Source: Euryhalocaulis sp050486445 (lineage in GTDB: Bacteria; Pseudomonadota; Alphaproteobacteria; Caulobacterales; Maricaulaceae). From it: 64,000 nt of DNA. Shown in pieces: positions 25,075-33,721 of the stretch. The notes beneath the pieces are model-generated. The model was not told where the DNA came from. It saw only the letters and a list, made by a program, of their open reading frames with translations, and did no database searches. The translations under genes were made by a program, and so were the position numbers. The stretch is from the NCBI GenBank assembly GCA_050486445.1, contig JBJHDH010000009.1, positions 18,170 through 82,169 on the forward strand, in the 5' to 3' direction. Position 1 is the stretch's first letter, and the number at the start of each line of letters is the position of its first letter.

Positions 25075-26703
25075 ATGACCGCATCCACCGCCATACCGCG
25101 TGACATCGCGCCGCTTTCCTATGAATCCGGCCGCCGGCGCGCCTTCGCCATCATCTCGCACCCCGACGCGGGCAAGACGACGCTGACAGAGAATTTGCTG
25201 CTCGCCGCCGGCGCGATCCGTCTGGCCGGCGCGGTGCGCGCGCGCGGAGAACAGCGGCGCACACGTTCCGACTGGATGGCGATCGAGCGCGAGCGCGGCA
25301 TTTCCGTATCGGCCAGCGTGATGACCTTCGACCACCGCGCCTTGGTGTTCAATCTGCTCGATACGCCGGGCCACGAAGACTTCAGCGAAGACACGTATAG
25401 AACACTTACGGCGGCGGACAGCGCGGTGATGGTGCTGGACGCCGCCAAGGGCATCGAGCCGCAGACGCTGAAGCTGTTCGAGGTCTGCCGTCTGCGCGAC
25501 ATTCCCATCACCACCTTCGTCAACAAGATGGACCGCGAGGCGATGGATCCGCTCGAGCTGCTCGACCAGATCCAGGAGAAGCTGGCGCTGGATACGGCGC
25601 CGATGCAGTGGCCGGCGGGCGCCGGTGCGCGCTTCCGTGGCGTGCTCGATCTGAACGATGGCGCCTTCCTGCCGTACCGGCGGCCGGATACGGAAACGGA
25701 GGAGGCGGAGCGGGGTGCGCCCGCGCCGCGCCTTTCCGCGGCGGAAGCGGAAGCGCTGCTCGGCGCGGACGAATACCGGGCCGCGCAGGAAGAGGCGGAG
25801 CTGGCGCGTAGCGGCTATGCCGCGTTTTCGGAGCAATCCTATCGCGAAGGGCATCTGACGCCGGTTTATTTCGGCTCGGCCCTGCGCGGGTTTGGCGTGC
25901 GCGAGCTGCTGGACGCGCTGGCGGATTTTGCGCCGGCGCCCGCGCCGCGCGCCGTATCGACGCCGCAGGGGGAGGGGATGCTGGCTCCCGACGACGCGGA
26001 GGTGACGGGCTTCGTCTTCAAGGTGCAGGCGAACATGGACCCGAACCATCGCGACCGCGTGGCGTTCGTAAAGCTGACCTCCGGCCGGTTCCTGCGGGGC
26101 ATGCGGCTGAGGACGGCGGCGGGCAAGACCGTTCCGATCCATTCTCCGGTCGCTTTTTTCGCCCAGTCGCGCGAGACGGCGGACGAAGCCTGGGCGGGCG
26201 ATGTTATCGGCGCGCCCAATCACGGCCTGCTGCGCGTCGGGGACTCGCTGTCGGAATCCGGCAAATACGAATTCGCGGGCCTGCCCAATTTCGCGCCGGA
26301 AATGCTGCGCCGGGTGCGCGTCGCCGACCCGCTGAAGCAGAAGCATCTGAAAAAGGCGCTGGAGAGCCTGGCCGAGGAAGGCGTCACGCAGCTTTTCCGG
26401 CCGCGCATTGGCGGCGATTTCATCGTCGGCGCGGTCGGTCAGCTCCAGTTCGAGGTGATGGCGACGCGCATGGTCTCCGAATACGGGCTGGAGGTGATGT
26501 TCGAAACCAGCCCCTATGTCACCGCGCGCTGGCTCTTGGGGCCGGAGGCGGCGATGGCGAAGCTGGAGGCCGCCTATCGCAGCCAGATCGCGGAGGACAT
26601 TGACGGCGCGCCGGTCTTCCTCGCCCGCACCGAGTGGGAGGCGAACTATGCGGAGGAAAAGCACCCCGATCTGAAATTCGCCCGCACGCGCGAGCGGTCG
26701 TGA
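25075..26703 (+). CDS. prfC: Peptide chain release factor 3
   Basis: A 542-residue translational GTPase that recycles RF1/RF2 after termination. The GTPase motifs are G1 SHPDAGKTT (about residue 29), a switch segment ERERGISVSASV, G3 DTPGH and G4 NKMD. The domain II/III features AVGQLQFEVMATRMVSEYGLEV and the phenylalanine-containing VFKVQANMDPNHRDRVAF separate RF3 from EF-G. The start is the ATG at 25075; the frame runs open 120 bases upstream without a family-like sequence. It overlaps the acetyltransferase gene by four bases. Confidence 0.94.
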   Translation: MTASTAIPRDIAPLSYESGRRRAFAIISHPDAGKTTLTENLLLAAGAIRLAGAVRARGEQRRTRSDWMAIERERGISVSASVMTFDHRALVFNLLDTPGHEDFSEDTYRTLTAADSAVMVLDAAKGIEPQTLKLFEVCRLRDIPITTFVNKMDREAMDPLELLDQIQEKLALDTAPMQWPAGAGARFRGVLDLNDGAFLPYRRPDTETEEAERGAPAPRLSAAEAEALLGADEYRAAQEEAELARSGYAAFSEQSYREGHLTPVYFGSALRGFGVRELLDALADFAPAPAPRAVSTPQGEGMLAPDDAEVTGFVFKVQANMDPNHRDRVAFVKLTSGRFLRGMRLRTAAGKTVPIHSPVAFFAQSRETADEAWAGDVIGAPNHGLLRVGDSLSESGKYEFAGLPNFAPEMLRRVRVADPLKQKHLKKALESLAEEGVTQLFRPRIGGDFIVGAVGQLQFEVMATRMVSEYGLEVMFETSPYVTARWLLGPEAAMAKLEAAYRSQIAEDIDGAPVFLARTEWEANYAEEKHPDLKFARTRERS

Positions 26704-27242
26704 CAGAGACTCTGGCCGAGCGGATCGGTTTTATCCCGGTCACGCCGGAGCATTATCCTCTGCTGGGCGCCTGGCTGGATGCGCCGCATATGCGGGAATG
26801 GTGGGGCGAGCCGGAACAGGAGCTGGGCTTTATCCGCGATATGGTGGAGGGCCGCGACACGACGCGGCCATTCCTCATCACGCTGGACGGGGCGCCGGTG
26901 GGCTATATCCAAGTCTGGTTCCTCGGCCATTATCAGAACGAGAACTGGGTCCGGGACAATCCCTGGCTGGCGGAGTTCCCCGCCGAAACCGTGGGCGTCG
27001 ATCTTTCCATCGGCGATCCTGATTATCTGTCGAAGGGGATCGGCCCGGCGGCGCTGGCCGCGTTTGTCCGCCGCTTGCGCGAGGAGGGGCATGAAACCAT
27101 CATCATCGACCCAGACCCCGCCAACCGGCGCGCCATGCGCGCCTATGAAAAGGCAGGGTTTCGCCCGGTCCCGCATCTGGCGGGCCGCACAGACGGCGTG
27201 CTGCTGATGCAATACGACCCGGATACGGATGCGGCGCCATGA
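26700..27242 (+). CDS. GNAT N-acetyltransferase, AAC(6')-like
   Basis: A 180-residue GNAT protein resembling the AAC(6') subgroup (Acetyltransf_8): WLDAPHMREWWGEPE near the start, a beta-bulge strand PVGYIQVWFLGHYQNENWV, the CoA-binding loop SIGDPDYLSKGIGPAALAAF (a modified R/Q-x-x-G-x-G/A), and PDPANRRAMRAYEKAGF at the end. The enzyme should acetylate an amine using acetyl-CoA; the substrate could be an aminoglycoside-like or other hydroxy-amine compound. The GTG at 26700 overlaps the prfC stop, giving tight coupling. Confidence 0.82.
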   Translation: MTETLAERIGFIPVTPEHYPLLGAWLDAPHMREWWGEPEQELGFIRDMVEGRDTTRPFLITLDGAPVGYIQVWFLGHYQNENWVRDNPWLAEFPAETVGVDLSIGDPDYLSKGIGPAALAAFVRRLREEGHETIIIDPDPANRRAMRAYEKAGFRPVPHLAGRTDGVLLMQYDPDTDAAP

Positions 27243-28078
27243 AGCGGTCCGGCGTCTTCTTCTCCCCGGTTTTGGCTTTCGCAGGCTTTGTGGTCGGCGC
27301 CGCTGCGTCTCCGGCCGCTGCGCAGGTTTTCATCCCGGCGCCGGCGCAGGCCGCGCCGCTGGAATGTCCCGAGCGCCTGAGCGGCTTTACGCGCGTGCGC
27401 GCGGACGATGCGGCCTGCGTCTATGAGGCGCCGCGCGCCGGGGCCGTGCTGACGCGCGGCGGCGCCGCGCCCGTGTCTGATGGCGCGCCTCTGGGCGATG
27501 CCGGCGCACCCCCGCCCTGGTCGGCCGCCGCGTTCCATCTGGGCGAGACAGACGCCGGCGACGGGCGTGAGGAAATCTGGATCACATCCGCCGGGGAAGG
27601 CGGGCTCGCCGTCACGCTTCGATACGCCATCCCCGGTTTTGCGCCCGCCGAGGCGCGCGCCTTTGTGCTGGCGGCCGGCGCCGCGAACGGCGTCGTGGCG
27701 GTGGAAGAATCCGCGCCCGGTCCGGACTGCGCGGCCGAACTGGCCGGCTTCACGCTGGAAGAGGCGGTGACGGGTGAACGGGCCGGCGCCGGGGTTCTGT
27801 CCGGCTGTATCTATTTGCGCGGCGGCGCCAGCGTCCTGCTCTACACAGCGCGGAGCGCCGATACGGCGGCGGAAGATTTCGCCACAGGTCTCAGCGATGA
27901 CGCCGAGCCCGGAAACGGGCCGTCAGTCGCCGGCGCGCGTGCGACAGTGGCGCTGACCGCCGGAATATGGCGGGGTCAGTGGATCGTGGAGACAGCGGAC
28001 GGTGCGCGCGTGGCTGAGGCCGACTGGCCGCCGGGAGGCGCCGGCGTGGTGCAGGCTTTTCTGGACGCGGCGTTCTGA
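27239..28078 (+). CDS. Exported protein of unknown function
   Basis: A 279-residue protein with a signal peptide (FFSPVLAFAGFVVGAAASPAAAQ). Two similar units are visible, each containing a CPERLSGFTRV- or CAAELAGFTLEEA-like start followed by a Cys-containing strand (ACVYEA, GCIYLR). This suggests an internal duplication of a small beta domain with disulfides. It overlaps the acetyltransferase gene in an ATGA and so ends a three-gene unit with prfC. No family recognised. Confidence 0.65.
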   Translation: MKRSGVFFSPVLAFAGFVVGAAASPAAAQVFIPAPAQAAPLECPERLSGFTRVRADDAACVYEAPRAGAVLTRGGAAPVSDGAPLGDAGAPPPWSAAAFHLGETDAGDGREEIWITSAGEGGLAVTLRYAIPGFAPAEARAFVLAAGAANGVVAVEESAPGPDCAAELAGFTLEEAVTGERAGAGVLSGCIYLRGGASVLLYTARSADTAAEDFATGLSDDAEPGNGPSVAGARATVALTAGIWRGQWIVETADGARVAEADWPPGGAGVVQAFLDAAF

Positions 28079-28166
28079 ATCAGCCGCCCCCTGACCCGCC
28101 GGCCCCCGCGGGCGGAAAAATCCGGGCATGCCTGGCTCTGGTTTTCTCCCATTTCGGAAGAATTAT

Positions 28167-28191
28167 TTGAATTAATTCAATTGCTTTGATT
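28167..28191 (+). promoter_or_regulatory. AT-rich palindrome and CTTTGATT element at the terminase 5' end
   Basis: TTGAATTAATTCAA (28167-28180) is a perfect 14-bp palindrome in an AT-rich block just ahead of the terminase frame. It is followed by CTTTGATT (28184-28191). The reverse complement, AATCAAAGCAATT, matches the IHF core WATCAANNNNTTR except for one base. The same CTTTGATT 8-mer occurs upstream of g3, the first gene of the other GTA block. Confidence 0.35.
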
Positions 28192-29541
28192 GAAAACGCC
28201 GGGGCGCGGTCCGGGGAAGGCCGCCGCCGCCATACTGTCCGGGCCGAAGCGAACGCGGAGACCGGGCATCTGATTACGACATCGCAGCAGACATCCGTGC
28301 GCCCGCGGTCCCATCCGGGTCTGTCGCGCGGCGGACCCTCCCTCTGGGCGCCGCGCCGGTTGCTGCATCAGGCGCCGCCGGAAGGCGACTGGCGCATCTG
28401 GCTGCTGCTGGGCGGACGCGGCGCGGGCAAGACGCGCGCCGCCGCCGAATGGGTGCGCGCCGGGGTAGAGCGGCGGGGCTGGGGCCGTCTGGCGCTGGTC
28501 GGCCCCACACATGACTCCGCGCGCGAAGTGATGATCGAAGGCCCGTCGGGTCTGATCGCCATTGCGCCGTCATGGGCCAGACCGGCCTGGCAGCCCAGCC
28601 GGCGGCGGCTGGAATGGCCGAACGGCGCGGTCGCCTACGCCTTCTCGGCCGAGGAGCCGGACGGGCTGCGCGGTCCGCAATTCCATGCAGCATGGGGCGA
28701 TGAATTCTGCGCCTGGCGCCGCCCCCAGCAGACGCTGGACATGCTGCTGATGACGTTGCGGCTGGGCCAGCGTCCGCGCCTTGCGCTCACCACCACGCCG
28801 CGCCCGATCCCCGCGCTCAAGAGGCTGACGGCCTTGCCGGGCGTCGAGTTGCGGCGCGGCCGCACCGCCGACGCCAGTTTTCTGCCCGAAACGTTCCGTC
28901 AGTCGATGCAGGAATTCTATGGCGGCGGGCGGCTGGGCGCGCAGGAGCTGGACGGCGAGATCGTGGACGCCCGCGATGGCGCGCTCTGGACTTATGCGAT
29001 GCTGGAGGCGGCGCGCGGCGCGCCCCCGGCGCATCTGGACCGGATTGTGGTCGCAGTCGATCCGCCGGTCAGTACGGGCGCGCGGGCCGACGCCTGCGGC
29101 ATCGTTGTCGCCGGCGCCGCGGGCGAAGGCCTGGCGCGCCGCGCCTTTGTGCTGGCGGACGCAAGCTGTCAGGGCCGCTCGCCGCAGGGATGGGCGCGCG
29201 CGGCGGCCGAGGCGTTCGATCTCTGGCGCGCCGATCTTGTGGTGGCGGAAGCAAACCAGGGCGGCGATCTGGTGGAAAGCGTGCTGCGCGCCGCCGCGCA
29301 CAGCCTGCCGGTGCGGCTGGTGCGGGCCACGCGCGGCAAGGCCAAGCGGGCAGAGCCGGCGGCGGCGCTCTATGAGCGCGGCCAGGTGATTCATTGCGGC
29401 GTGTTCGCAGAGCTGGAAGCAGAGATGCGCGCGCTGGGAACAGGGGATGAGGCCAGCGACGACCGGGTGGATGCGCTGGTCTGGGCGCTTGCCGACCTGA
29501 TGCTGGGATCCGAATCGGCGCCGCGCCTGCGCACGCTCTAA
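28186..29541 (+). CDS. g2: GTA terminase large subunit (g2)
   Basis: A 451-residue phage-type packaging motor of the GTA family. The ATPase shows Walker A GGRGAGKT (residues 76-83) and Walker B with Asp172-Glu173 (HAAWGDEFC). The RNase H-like nuclease domain begins with Asp292 (IVVAVDPPVS) and continues with VVAEANQGGDLV and SDDRVDALVWALADL. It cuts and packages host DNA into GTA heads. Unusually it stands alone on the + strand, about 5.2 kb from g15 and inverted relative to g3-g15. The start is uncertain: TTG 28186 has no good ribosome-binding site, and a GTG at 28297 is possible. Confidence 0.92.
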   Translation: MIENAGARSGEGRRRHTVRAEANAETGHLITTSQQTSVRPRSHPGLSRGGPSLWAPRRLLHQAPPEGDWRIWLLLGGRGAGKTRAAAEWVRAGVERRGWGRLALVGPTHDSAREVMIEGPSGLIAIAPSWARPAWQPSRRRLEWPNGAVAYAFSAEEPDGLRGPQFHAAWGDEFCAWRRPQQTLDMLLMTLRLGQRPRLALTTTPRPIPALKRLTALPGVELRRGRTADASFLPETFRQSMQEFYGGGRLGAQELDGEIVDARDGALWTYAMLEAARGAPPAHLDRIVVAVDPPVSTGARADACGIVVAGAAGEGLARRAFVLADASCQGRSPQGWARAAAEAFDLWRADLVVAEANQGGDLVESVLRAAAHSLPVRLVRATRGKAKRAEPAAALYERGQVIHCGVFAELEAEMRALGTGDEASDDRVDALVWALADLMLGSESAPRLRTL

Positions 29542-29551
29542 CGGTGGCGGC

Positions 29552-29580
29552 TTGTCCACAGTAATCGGAAGTCATCCACA
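29552..29580 (+). promoter_or_regulatory. Pair of DnaA-box-like sites
   Basis: TTGTCCACA (29552-29560) and TCATCCACA (29572-29580) each differ by one base from the DnaA box TTATCCACA and are spaced 20 bp, in the same orientation. They lie just after the terminase stop codon. They could bind DnaA or possibly the DnaA-III-like GafY homologue; chance occurrence is also possible. Confidence 0.3.
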
Positions 29581-29630
29581 GGCTTCACTGTAGACGCCCA
29601 TTGTCGCCATCACCGGCGAGGCGTATGGTT

Positions 29631-29794
29631 GAAGCGTTCCGAGGGTAACACCGAAGAACATTCCCGGCGGAAACGCACGGGAATGCTGATCGGAAGCCGC
29701 GTGGGATGTGGGCTCTGCCCTGCCTGAGCGGAATCTGAACAGCAAAGAGGGCCGACAGGGCCAGTTCGCTGGCCTTGTGCGGCCCTCCGCTGTT
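29631..29794 (+). ncRNA. Candidate structured RNA downstream of the terminase gene
   Basis: The 344-bp gap between the terminase and the next gene holds no convincing ORF but several ordered hairpins on the plus strand. First is GTTC/GAAC enclosing GGT-AAC-ACC (29636-29659). Then CATTCCCG-GCG-GAAA-CGC-A-CGGGAATG (29659-29685) forms a GNRA-tetraloop stem. Last is a long composite hairpin, AACAGC/GCTGTT around GAGGGCCG/CGGCCCTC around GGCCAG-TTCG-CTGGCC (29738-29794), followed by a weak T-rich tail. GAAA and TTCG loops read correctly only on the plus strand. It does not match tmRNA, SRP RNA or RNase P RNA by eye. It could be a small RNA or the terminase mRNA 3' end. Confidence 0.4.
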
Positions 29795-29885
29795 TGGTTT
29801 ATCGAAAAATCTATTTTGTGAATACTGCCGGCTGACCGTCAGCGTGACCGGCTATGTGGTCGGGCGCTGTTTTAGGGAAAGCCGT

Positions 29886-31238
29886 TCAGGCGACCTTGGC
29901 GCGGGCGCGGGCCATGCGGGCCGCTGTGGAGCGCCGCCGGAAGACATTTTTCGCGCTCTCGCCCAGCAGGCCGGCGGTGAACTGCTCGGCCAGATCCCGC
30001 CACGGTTCGATAGAGGGCAGCATGTCGTCCCCGGCATATTGCAGAAGCTCGATGATCCCTTCGCAATAGGCATGCACGATACGCTCCGCCGCCTCGCGCG
30101 CCTTGTTGTATTCGGCGGTGAATGCGCAGGGCGAGGCATGTTCCGCGACGCCGCCCAGAATGATCGCGAAATTCAGGCCGCGAGCATACATCGCTTCGTG
30201 GGGCGGGGCGCCGGTGTCGGGGCGCAGCACAAAGGCGCCGGTATCGAGCCGCATTCGCGCCTGCGGCAGCGCCTCGTCAATCGCCTTGGCGGCAGCGGCG
30301 CATACGATGTCCATGTTCTGCGCGGTCTGAAAACGCAACTCCTTGAGGCGTTGCCCCCACATGCCGTCGCGGCGGATACCAAGCTCCCGCGTCATTCCGC
30401 GCGAGATCGAGGCGAAACGGCCGAGCGCGGCGACCATGGCCGGCCCGTCCGGCGTCACGGTAGGGGCCACGCTTAGCATCGCCACGGCGGCGCCGGCTTC
30501 ATCCAGAAGCGTATCGCCGATGGCGCCGATATCGGTTTGCGCCGCCATCAGGTCGTCATCCTGACCCACCAGTCTTTTCAGAACACGCAGAATTTGCGCG
30601 CGCTTTTCCAGCCGCTCGAGAACCAGAAACAGCAACAGCAGCGGCGCGCCGCTGTCCTTGACCGTCACCTGCTCGTAAAGATCGAGCACGTGGCCCACCA
30701 TCGCGTTGTCAAATTCCTCGATGCGTTGGGGCAGCCGGGAAAGCCCGTCGGAGAGTTCCGGTTCCGCACACAGCAGAGCGCTGATGTCACAGGCGTCCCG
30801 ATAGCCGCGCTCGCCGCCCATCCTGGTCCGGTACCGGAATTCGGCGCCGTCATCGTTGCGCAGTTCCGCGCGCAACGACCGGCCAAGAATTTCACGATGC
30901 GCGCTGACCGGTTGTTCGCCGGCGGCCAGCGCCGACCACACATTGGGCGCGATCTGTTTTGCCAGCGCTGCGACGGAGTCGAGCGAGGTCCGTGTAATCC
31001 GGCCTATCCGTTTCGGCCCGCATTCCGGCCGGACCAGCGGCGTCATGGCGCCGAAAGCGTGTGCAAGGGCTGCATCCGCGCGATGGGCCAAAGCCTCACG
31101 CACCAGTTCCAGCGGCAAACCTGTGCCGCCATGCCCTTCCGCGGCCTCACATGCGGCCAGCAGCCGGCCGGCCTGCTCTTCGGGCAAAGCTGCCAGAAAC
31201 GCCTGTAATTTCGCCTGTTTCGACGGATCGAGAGACAC
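29886..31238 (-). CDS. Protein of unknown function, 450 residues
   Basis: A soluble, nearly all-helical protein without signal peptide or membrane segment. Visible features are an N-terminal AFLAALPEEQAGRLLAACE motif, a central EEFDNAMVGHVLDLYEQVTVKDSGAPLLLLFLVLERLEKRAQILRV helical region, and a basic C-terminus (NVFRRRSTAARMARARAKVA) that could bind nucleic acid. I recognise no family. It lies 56 bp downstream of the PepSY/regulator/kinase operon in the same direction and may be read through from it. It also separates the terminase from the other GTA genes. Confidence 0.6.
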   Translation of the reverse strand: MSLDPSKQAKLQAFLAALPEEQAGRLLAACEAAEGHGGTGLPLELVREALAHRADAALAHAFGAMTPLVRPECGPKRIGRITRTSLDSVAALAKQIAPNVWSALAAGEQPVSAHREILGRSLRAELRNDDGAEFRYRTRMGGERGYRDACDISALLCAEPELSDGLSRLPQRIEEFDNAMVGHVLDLYEQVTVKDSGAPLLLLFLVLERLEKRAQILRVLKRLVGQDDDLMAAQTDIGAIGDTLLDEAGAAVAMLSVAPTVTPDGPAMVAALGRFASISRGMTRELGIRRDGMWGQRLKELRFQTAQNMDIVCAAAAKAIDEALPQARMRLDTGAFVLRPDTGAPPHEAMYARGLNFAIILGGVAEHASPCAFTAEYNKAREAAERIVHAYCEGIIELLQYAGDDMLPSIEPWRDLAEQFTAGLLGESAKNVFRRRSTAARMARARAKVA

Positions 31239-31294
31239 TGGCGGCCACCTGAAAAATGGTGACCGAAGCGTAATCCCCCAGCCTTAATAGGGCC

Positions 31295-32659
31295 TTACAG
31301 CGCCGCGGGCAGACGCAGCGCCGCCGCCAGTCCGCCCAGCGCCGAATCCTCCAGCGTCAGTTCGCCGCCATAGGCTTCGGCCAGGTCGCTGACGATGGCC
31401 AGGCCCAGCCCTGTGCCTGGCGCGGTTTCGTCCAGTCTTGCGCCGCGCATCAGGGCTTCCTGCCGTTTCTCCGCAGGCAGGCCGGGCCCGTCATCCTCGA
31501 TGCGGATTTCCAGCGTGTTTTCCGGCAGGGCCGTCACACGGGCGGCGACCTTTCCCGCCGCCCATTTCGCGGCATTGTCGAGCAGATTGCCGACCATCTC
31601 GTCCAGATCCTGGCGCTCGCCGCGAAAGATCAGCGCCTCGTCGCATTCGGCGTCGATCTCCAGATCCTTGTCGCGATAGATGCGCCCCACCGTGCGGGCG
31701 ATGTCGTCGAGCGTAGGGCCGACCGGCGTGCGCGCGGCGGCGGCGCGCCCGCGCGCGGCGGCGCGCGCCCGGCGCAGATGATGGTCGACCTGCTTCGCCA
31801 TGGTGTCGGCCTGACGCTGGACCAGATGGCCGTATTCGTCGTTGCGGCCCCGGCTTTCGTTCAGCAGCACCGCGATCGGCGTCTTCAGCGCGTGCGCCAG
31901 ATTGCCGGCATGGGTGCGTGCGCGCTCCACAACCTCGCGATTATGCTGAATCAGGGAATTCAGCTCGTCGGCCAGCGGCGCGATCTCCACCGGATAGCCT
32001 TCCTGCAACCGTTCCACGCGGCCTTCACGCACATCGGCGACGGCCTGGCGCAGACGCACCAGTGGCGCCAGGCCCATGCGCGTCTGAACGATCAGCGCCA
32101 GGATCAGCGCGGCGGCGAACGCCGCCAGCGTCCAGGCCGCGGCGATGGTGAAGCTGCGCACGGCGCGTTCCGCCGGCGAACGGTCGGCCGCGGCGGCCAC
32201 CACGACCGGCGCCGGCATGCGCGGCAGGATAATGGAGTCCGCCACCACGCGGAGCGACTCTCCGGCCGGTCCTTCGATATGGAGAGAGCGGCTTTGCCCC
32301 GGATTGGCGAGCAATTCCTCAATGGTCGCGGCGGGCAGGTTCAACTGCTCATCCCACAGCGAATCCGAGAACGCGACAGGCGGCGCTTCCGGGCCGGAGA
32401 TGATCTGCCAGTAACGGCCGGACAGGGCCTGGGTGAAGCGGTCGTCGGCCAGTTGCGGTGCAAGGATGCGTCCATCCGGGGAAACATCGGCGGCGCCGAT
32501 CAGCGCGGTGACGGCGGCGCGCAGCGAGTCGTCCAGATCGCGATAGATGGTCGCCCGATAGACCGCCGATAACCCGATGGCGCCGGCCAGCAGCAGGGGC
32601 AGCGCCCAGAGTGCGCCGCTCAGCAGCAGGCGCGCGAATAGCGAGCGTGTTGCTCTCAC
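31295..32659 (-). CDS. Two-component sensor histidine kinase (PhoQ/QseC-like layout)
   Basis: A 454-residue membrane kinase. A first helix near residues 10-30 and a periplasmic sensor region of about 130 residues are followed by a second helix (FTIAAAWTLAAFAAALILALIV). HAMP and HisKA domains follow, with phospho-accepting His256 (NLAHALKTPIAVLLNESRG), and an HATPase domain ends the protein (GTGLGLAIVSDLAEAYGGEL). The AHxLKTPxAVL H-box is typical of PhoQ-type kinases. It overlaps the upstream response regulator gene by four bases; together with the PepSY protein they form a three-gene unit. Confidence 0.92.
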   Translation of the reverse strand: MRATRSLFARLLLSGALWALPLLLAGAIGLSAVYRATIYRDLDDSLRAAVTALIGAADVSPDGRILAPQLADDRFTQALSGRYWQIISGPEAPPVAFSDSLWDEQLNLPAATIEELLANPGQSRSLHIEGPAGESLRVVADSIILPRMPAPVVVAAAADRSPAERAVRSFTIAAAWTLAAFAAALILALIVQTRMGLAPLVRLRQAVADVREGRVERLQEGYPVEIAPLADELNSLIQHNREVVERARTHAGNLAHALKTPIAVLLNESRGRNDEYGHLVQRQADTMAKQVDHHLRRARAAARGRAAAARTPVGPTLDDIARTVGRIYRDKDLEIDAECDEALIFRGERQDLDEMVGNLLDNAAKWAAGKVAARVTALPENTLEIRIEDDGPGLPAEKRQEALMRGARLDETAPGTGLGLAIVSDLAEAYGGELTLEDSALGGLAAALRLPAAL

Positions 32660-33333
32660 GATGCGCCGGCGTCGTCCGGCGGCGCCAGACGATAGCCAAG
32701 ACCTCGCACCGTCTCGATGCGGTCGGCGCCGATCTTCTTGCGCAACCGCCCGATGAACACCTCAATCGTATTGGAGTCGCGGTCGAAATCCTGATCGTAG
32801 ATATGCTCGACCAGTTCAGAGCGGGAAATCACTTCGCCCGCGTGATGCGCCAGATAGCGCAGCAGTTTGAACTCATGCGATGTCAGCTTGATCGCACGCC
32901 CGGCCACGAAAGCGCGGGCGGAGCGCGTATCGACGGTAAGGTCGCCCACTTCCAGCGTTGGAGACGCGCGCCCGGCGGCGCGGCGCATCAGGGCGCGCAG
33001 ACGCGCCAGCAGCTCCTCGGTGTGGAACGGCTTGGTGAGATAGTCGTCGGCGCCGGCGTCAAAGCCGGCGACCTTTTCACTCCAGCGGTCGCGCGCGGTC
33101 AGGATCAGAACCGGCGCCTCCATGCCGGCTTCGCGCCAGCGTTCCAGCACCGTCACGCCATCGACCTTCGGCAGGCCGAGATCCAGAACGATAGCGTCAT
33201 AGGGCTCGGACTCGCCCTGAAACTCCGCCTCCTCGCCGTCGGCCGCGACATCCACCGCGTAACCGGCGTCCTCCAGTCCGGACTTGAGCTGGCGGCGCAG
33301 GTCGGCGTCATCTTCCACCACAAGCACTCGCAT
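32656..33333 (-). CDS. OmpR/PhoP-family response regulator
   Basis: A 225-residue regulator. The receiver domain has acidic pocket Glu7-Asp8-Asp9, phospho-acceptor Asp51 (IVLDLGLPK) and Lys in YLTKPF. A winged-helix DNA-binding domain follows (LTSHEFKLLRYLAHHAGEVISR, then SNTIEVFIGRLRKKIGADRI and TVRGLGYRL). It is the partner of the kinase encoded 4 bases overlapping downstream. The PepSY gene is 5 bp upstream, an arrangement common in PhoPQ-like systems. Confidence 0.94.
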   Translation of the reverse strand: MRVLVVEDDADLRRQLKSGLEDAGYAVDVAADGEEAEFQGESEPYDAIVLDLGLPKVDGVTVLERWREAGMEAPVLILTARDRWSEKVAGFDAGADDYLTKPFHTEELLARLRALMRRAAGRASPTLEVGDLTVDTRSARAFVAGRAIKLTSHEFKLLRYLAHHAGEVISRSELVEHIYDQDFDRDSNTIEVFIGRLRKKIGADRIETVRGLGYRLAPPDDAGAS

Positions 33334-33338
33334 CGGCC

Positions 33339-33665
33339 CTACCTCCGCAGCACCGCGCCGGTGCGCGCGTCCAGCACCACTTCCACGATCCGTCCGTCGC
33401 GCGTGCGCAGGCGCACCGAATACACTTCCCGCTGGCCGTCACTGCCCAGCGTCAGATTGACATATTCGGCGCCCGGATGCTGGGCCATGGCGATGGCCCG
33501 CGCCTGGGCGCCGGGGATCACCTGTCCGCCCCTGCGGGCGTCGCGGGCCTGTTCGGCGTTGTAATTTTGCCGCATGTCGCCAAACGGATTCTGGGCCGCG
33601 GCCGGAAGACCGGCCGTGAACGCGCAGGTCGCGGCGATGGCGAATATGACGGCGCGGCGTGTCAT
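33339..33665 (-). CDS. Exported PepSY-domain protein
   Basis: A 108-residue protein with a signal peptide (AVIFAIAATCAFTAGLPAAAQ) and one PepSY domain (VIPGAQARAIAMAQHPGAEYVNL...YSVRLRTRDGRIVEVVLDARTGAVL). Small periplasmic PepSY proteins often precede PhoPQ-like regulators and may modulate the kinase sensor domain. It is the first gene of the operon with the response regulator and kinase. Confidence 0.85.
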   Translation of the reverse strand: MTRRAVIFAIAATCAFTAGLPAAAQNPFGDMRQNYNAEQARDARRGGQVIPGAQARAIAMAQHPGAEYVNLTLGSDGQREVYSVRLRTRDGRIVEVVLDARTGAVLRR

Positions 33666-33721
33666 GGCGCCTTTCTATCTCCCAAATCCGCTGAACGCGC
33701 CCTGAATATAGCCTGTCTGGA

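Noticed and set aside
29552..29580. Replication origin
   Set aside because: Only two DnaA-like boxes, no AT-rich unwinding element, and no dnaA, dnaN, hemE or parAB nearby.
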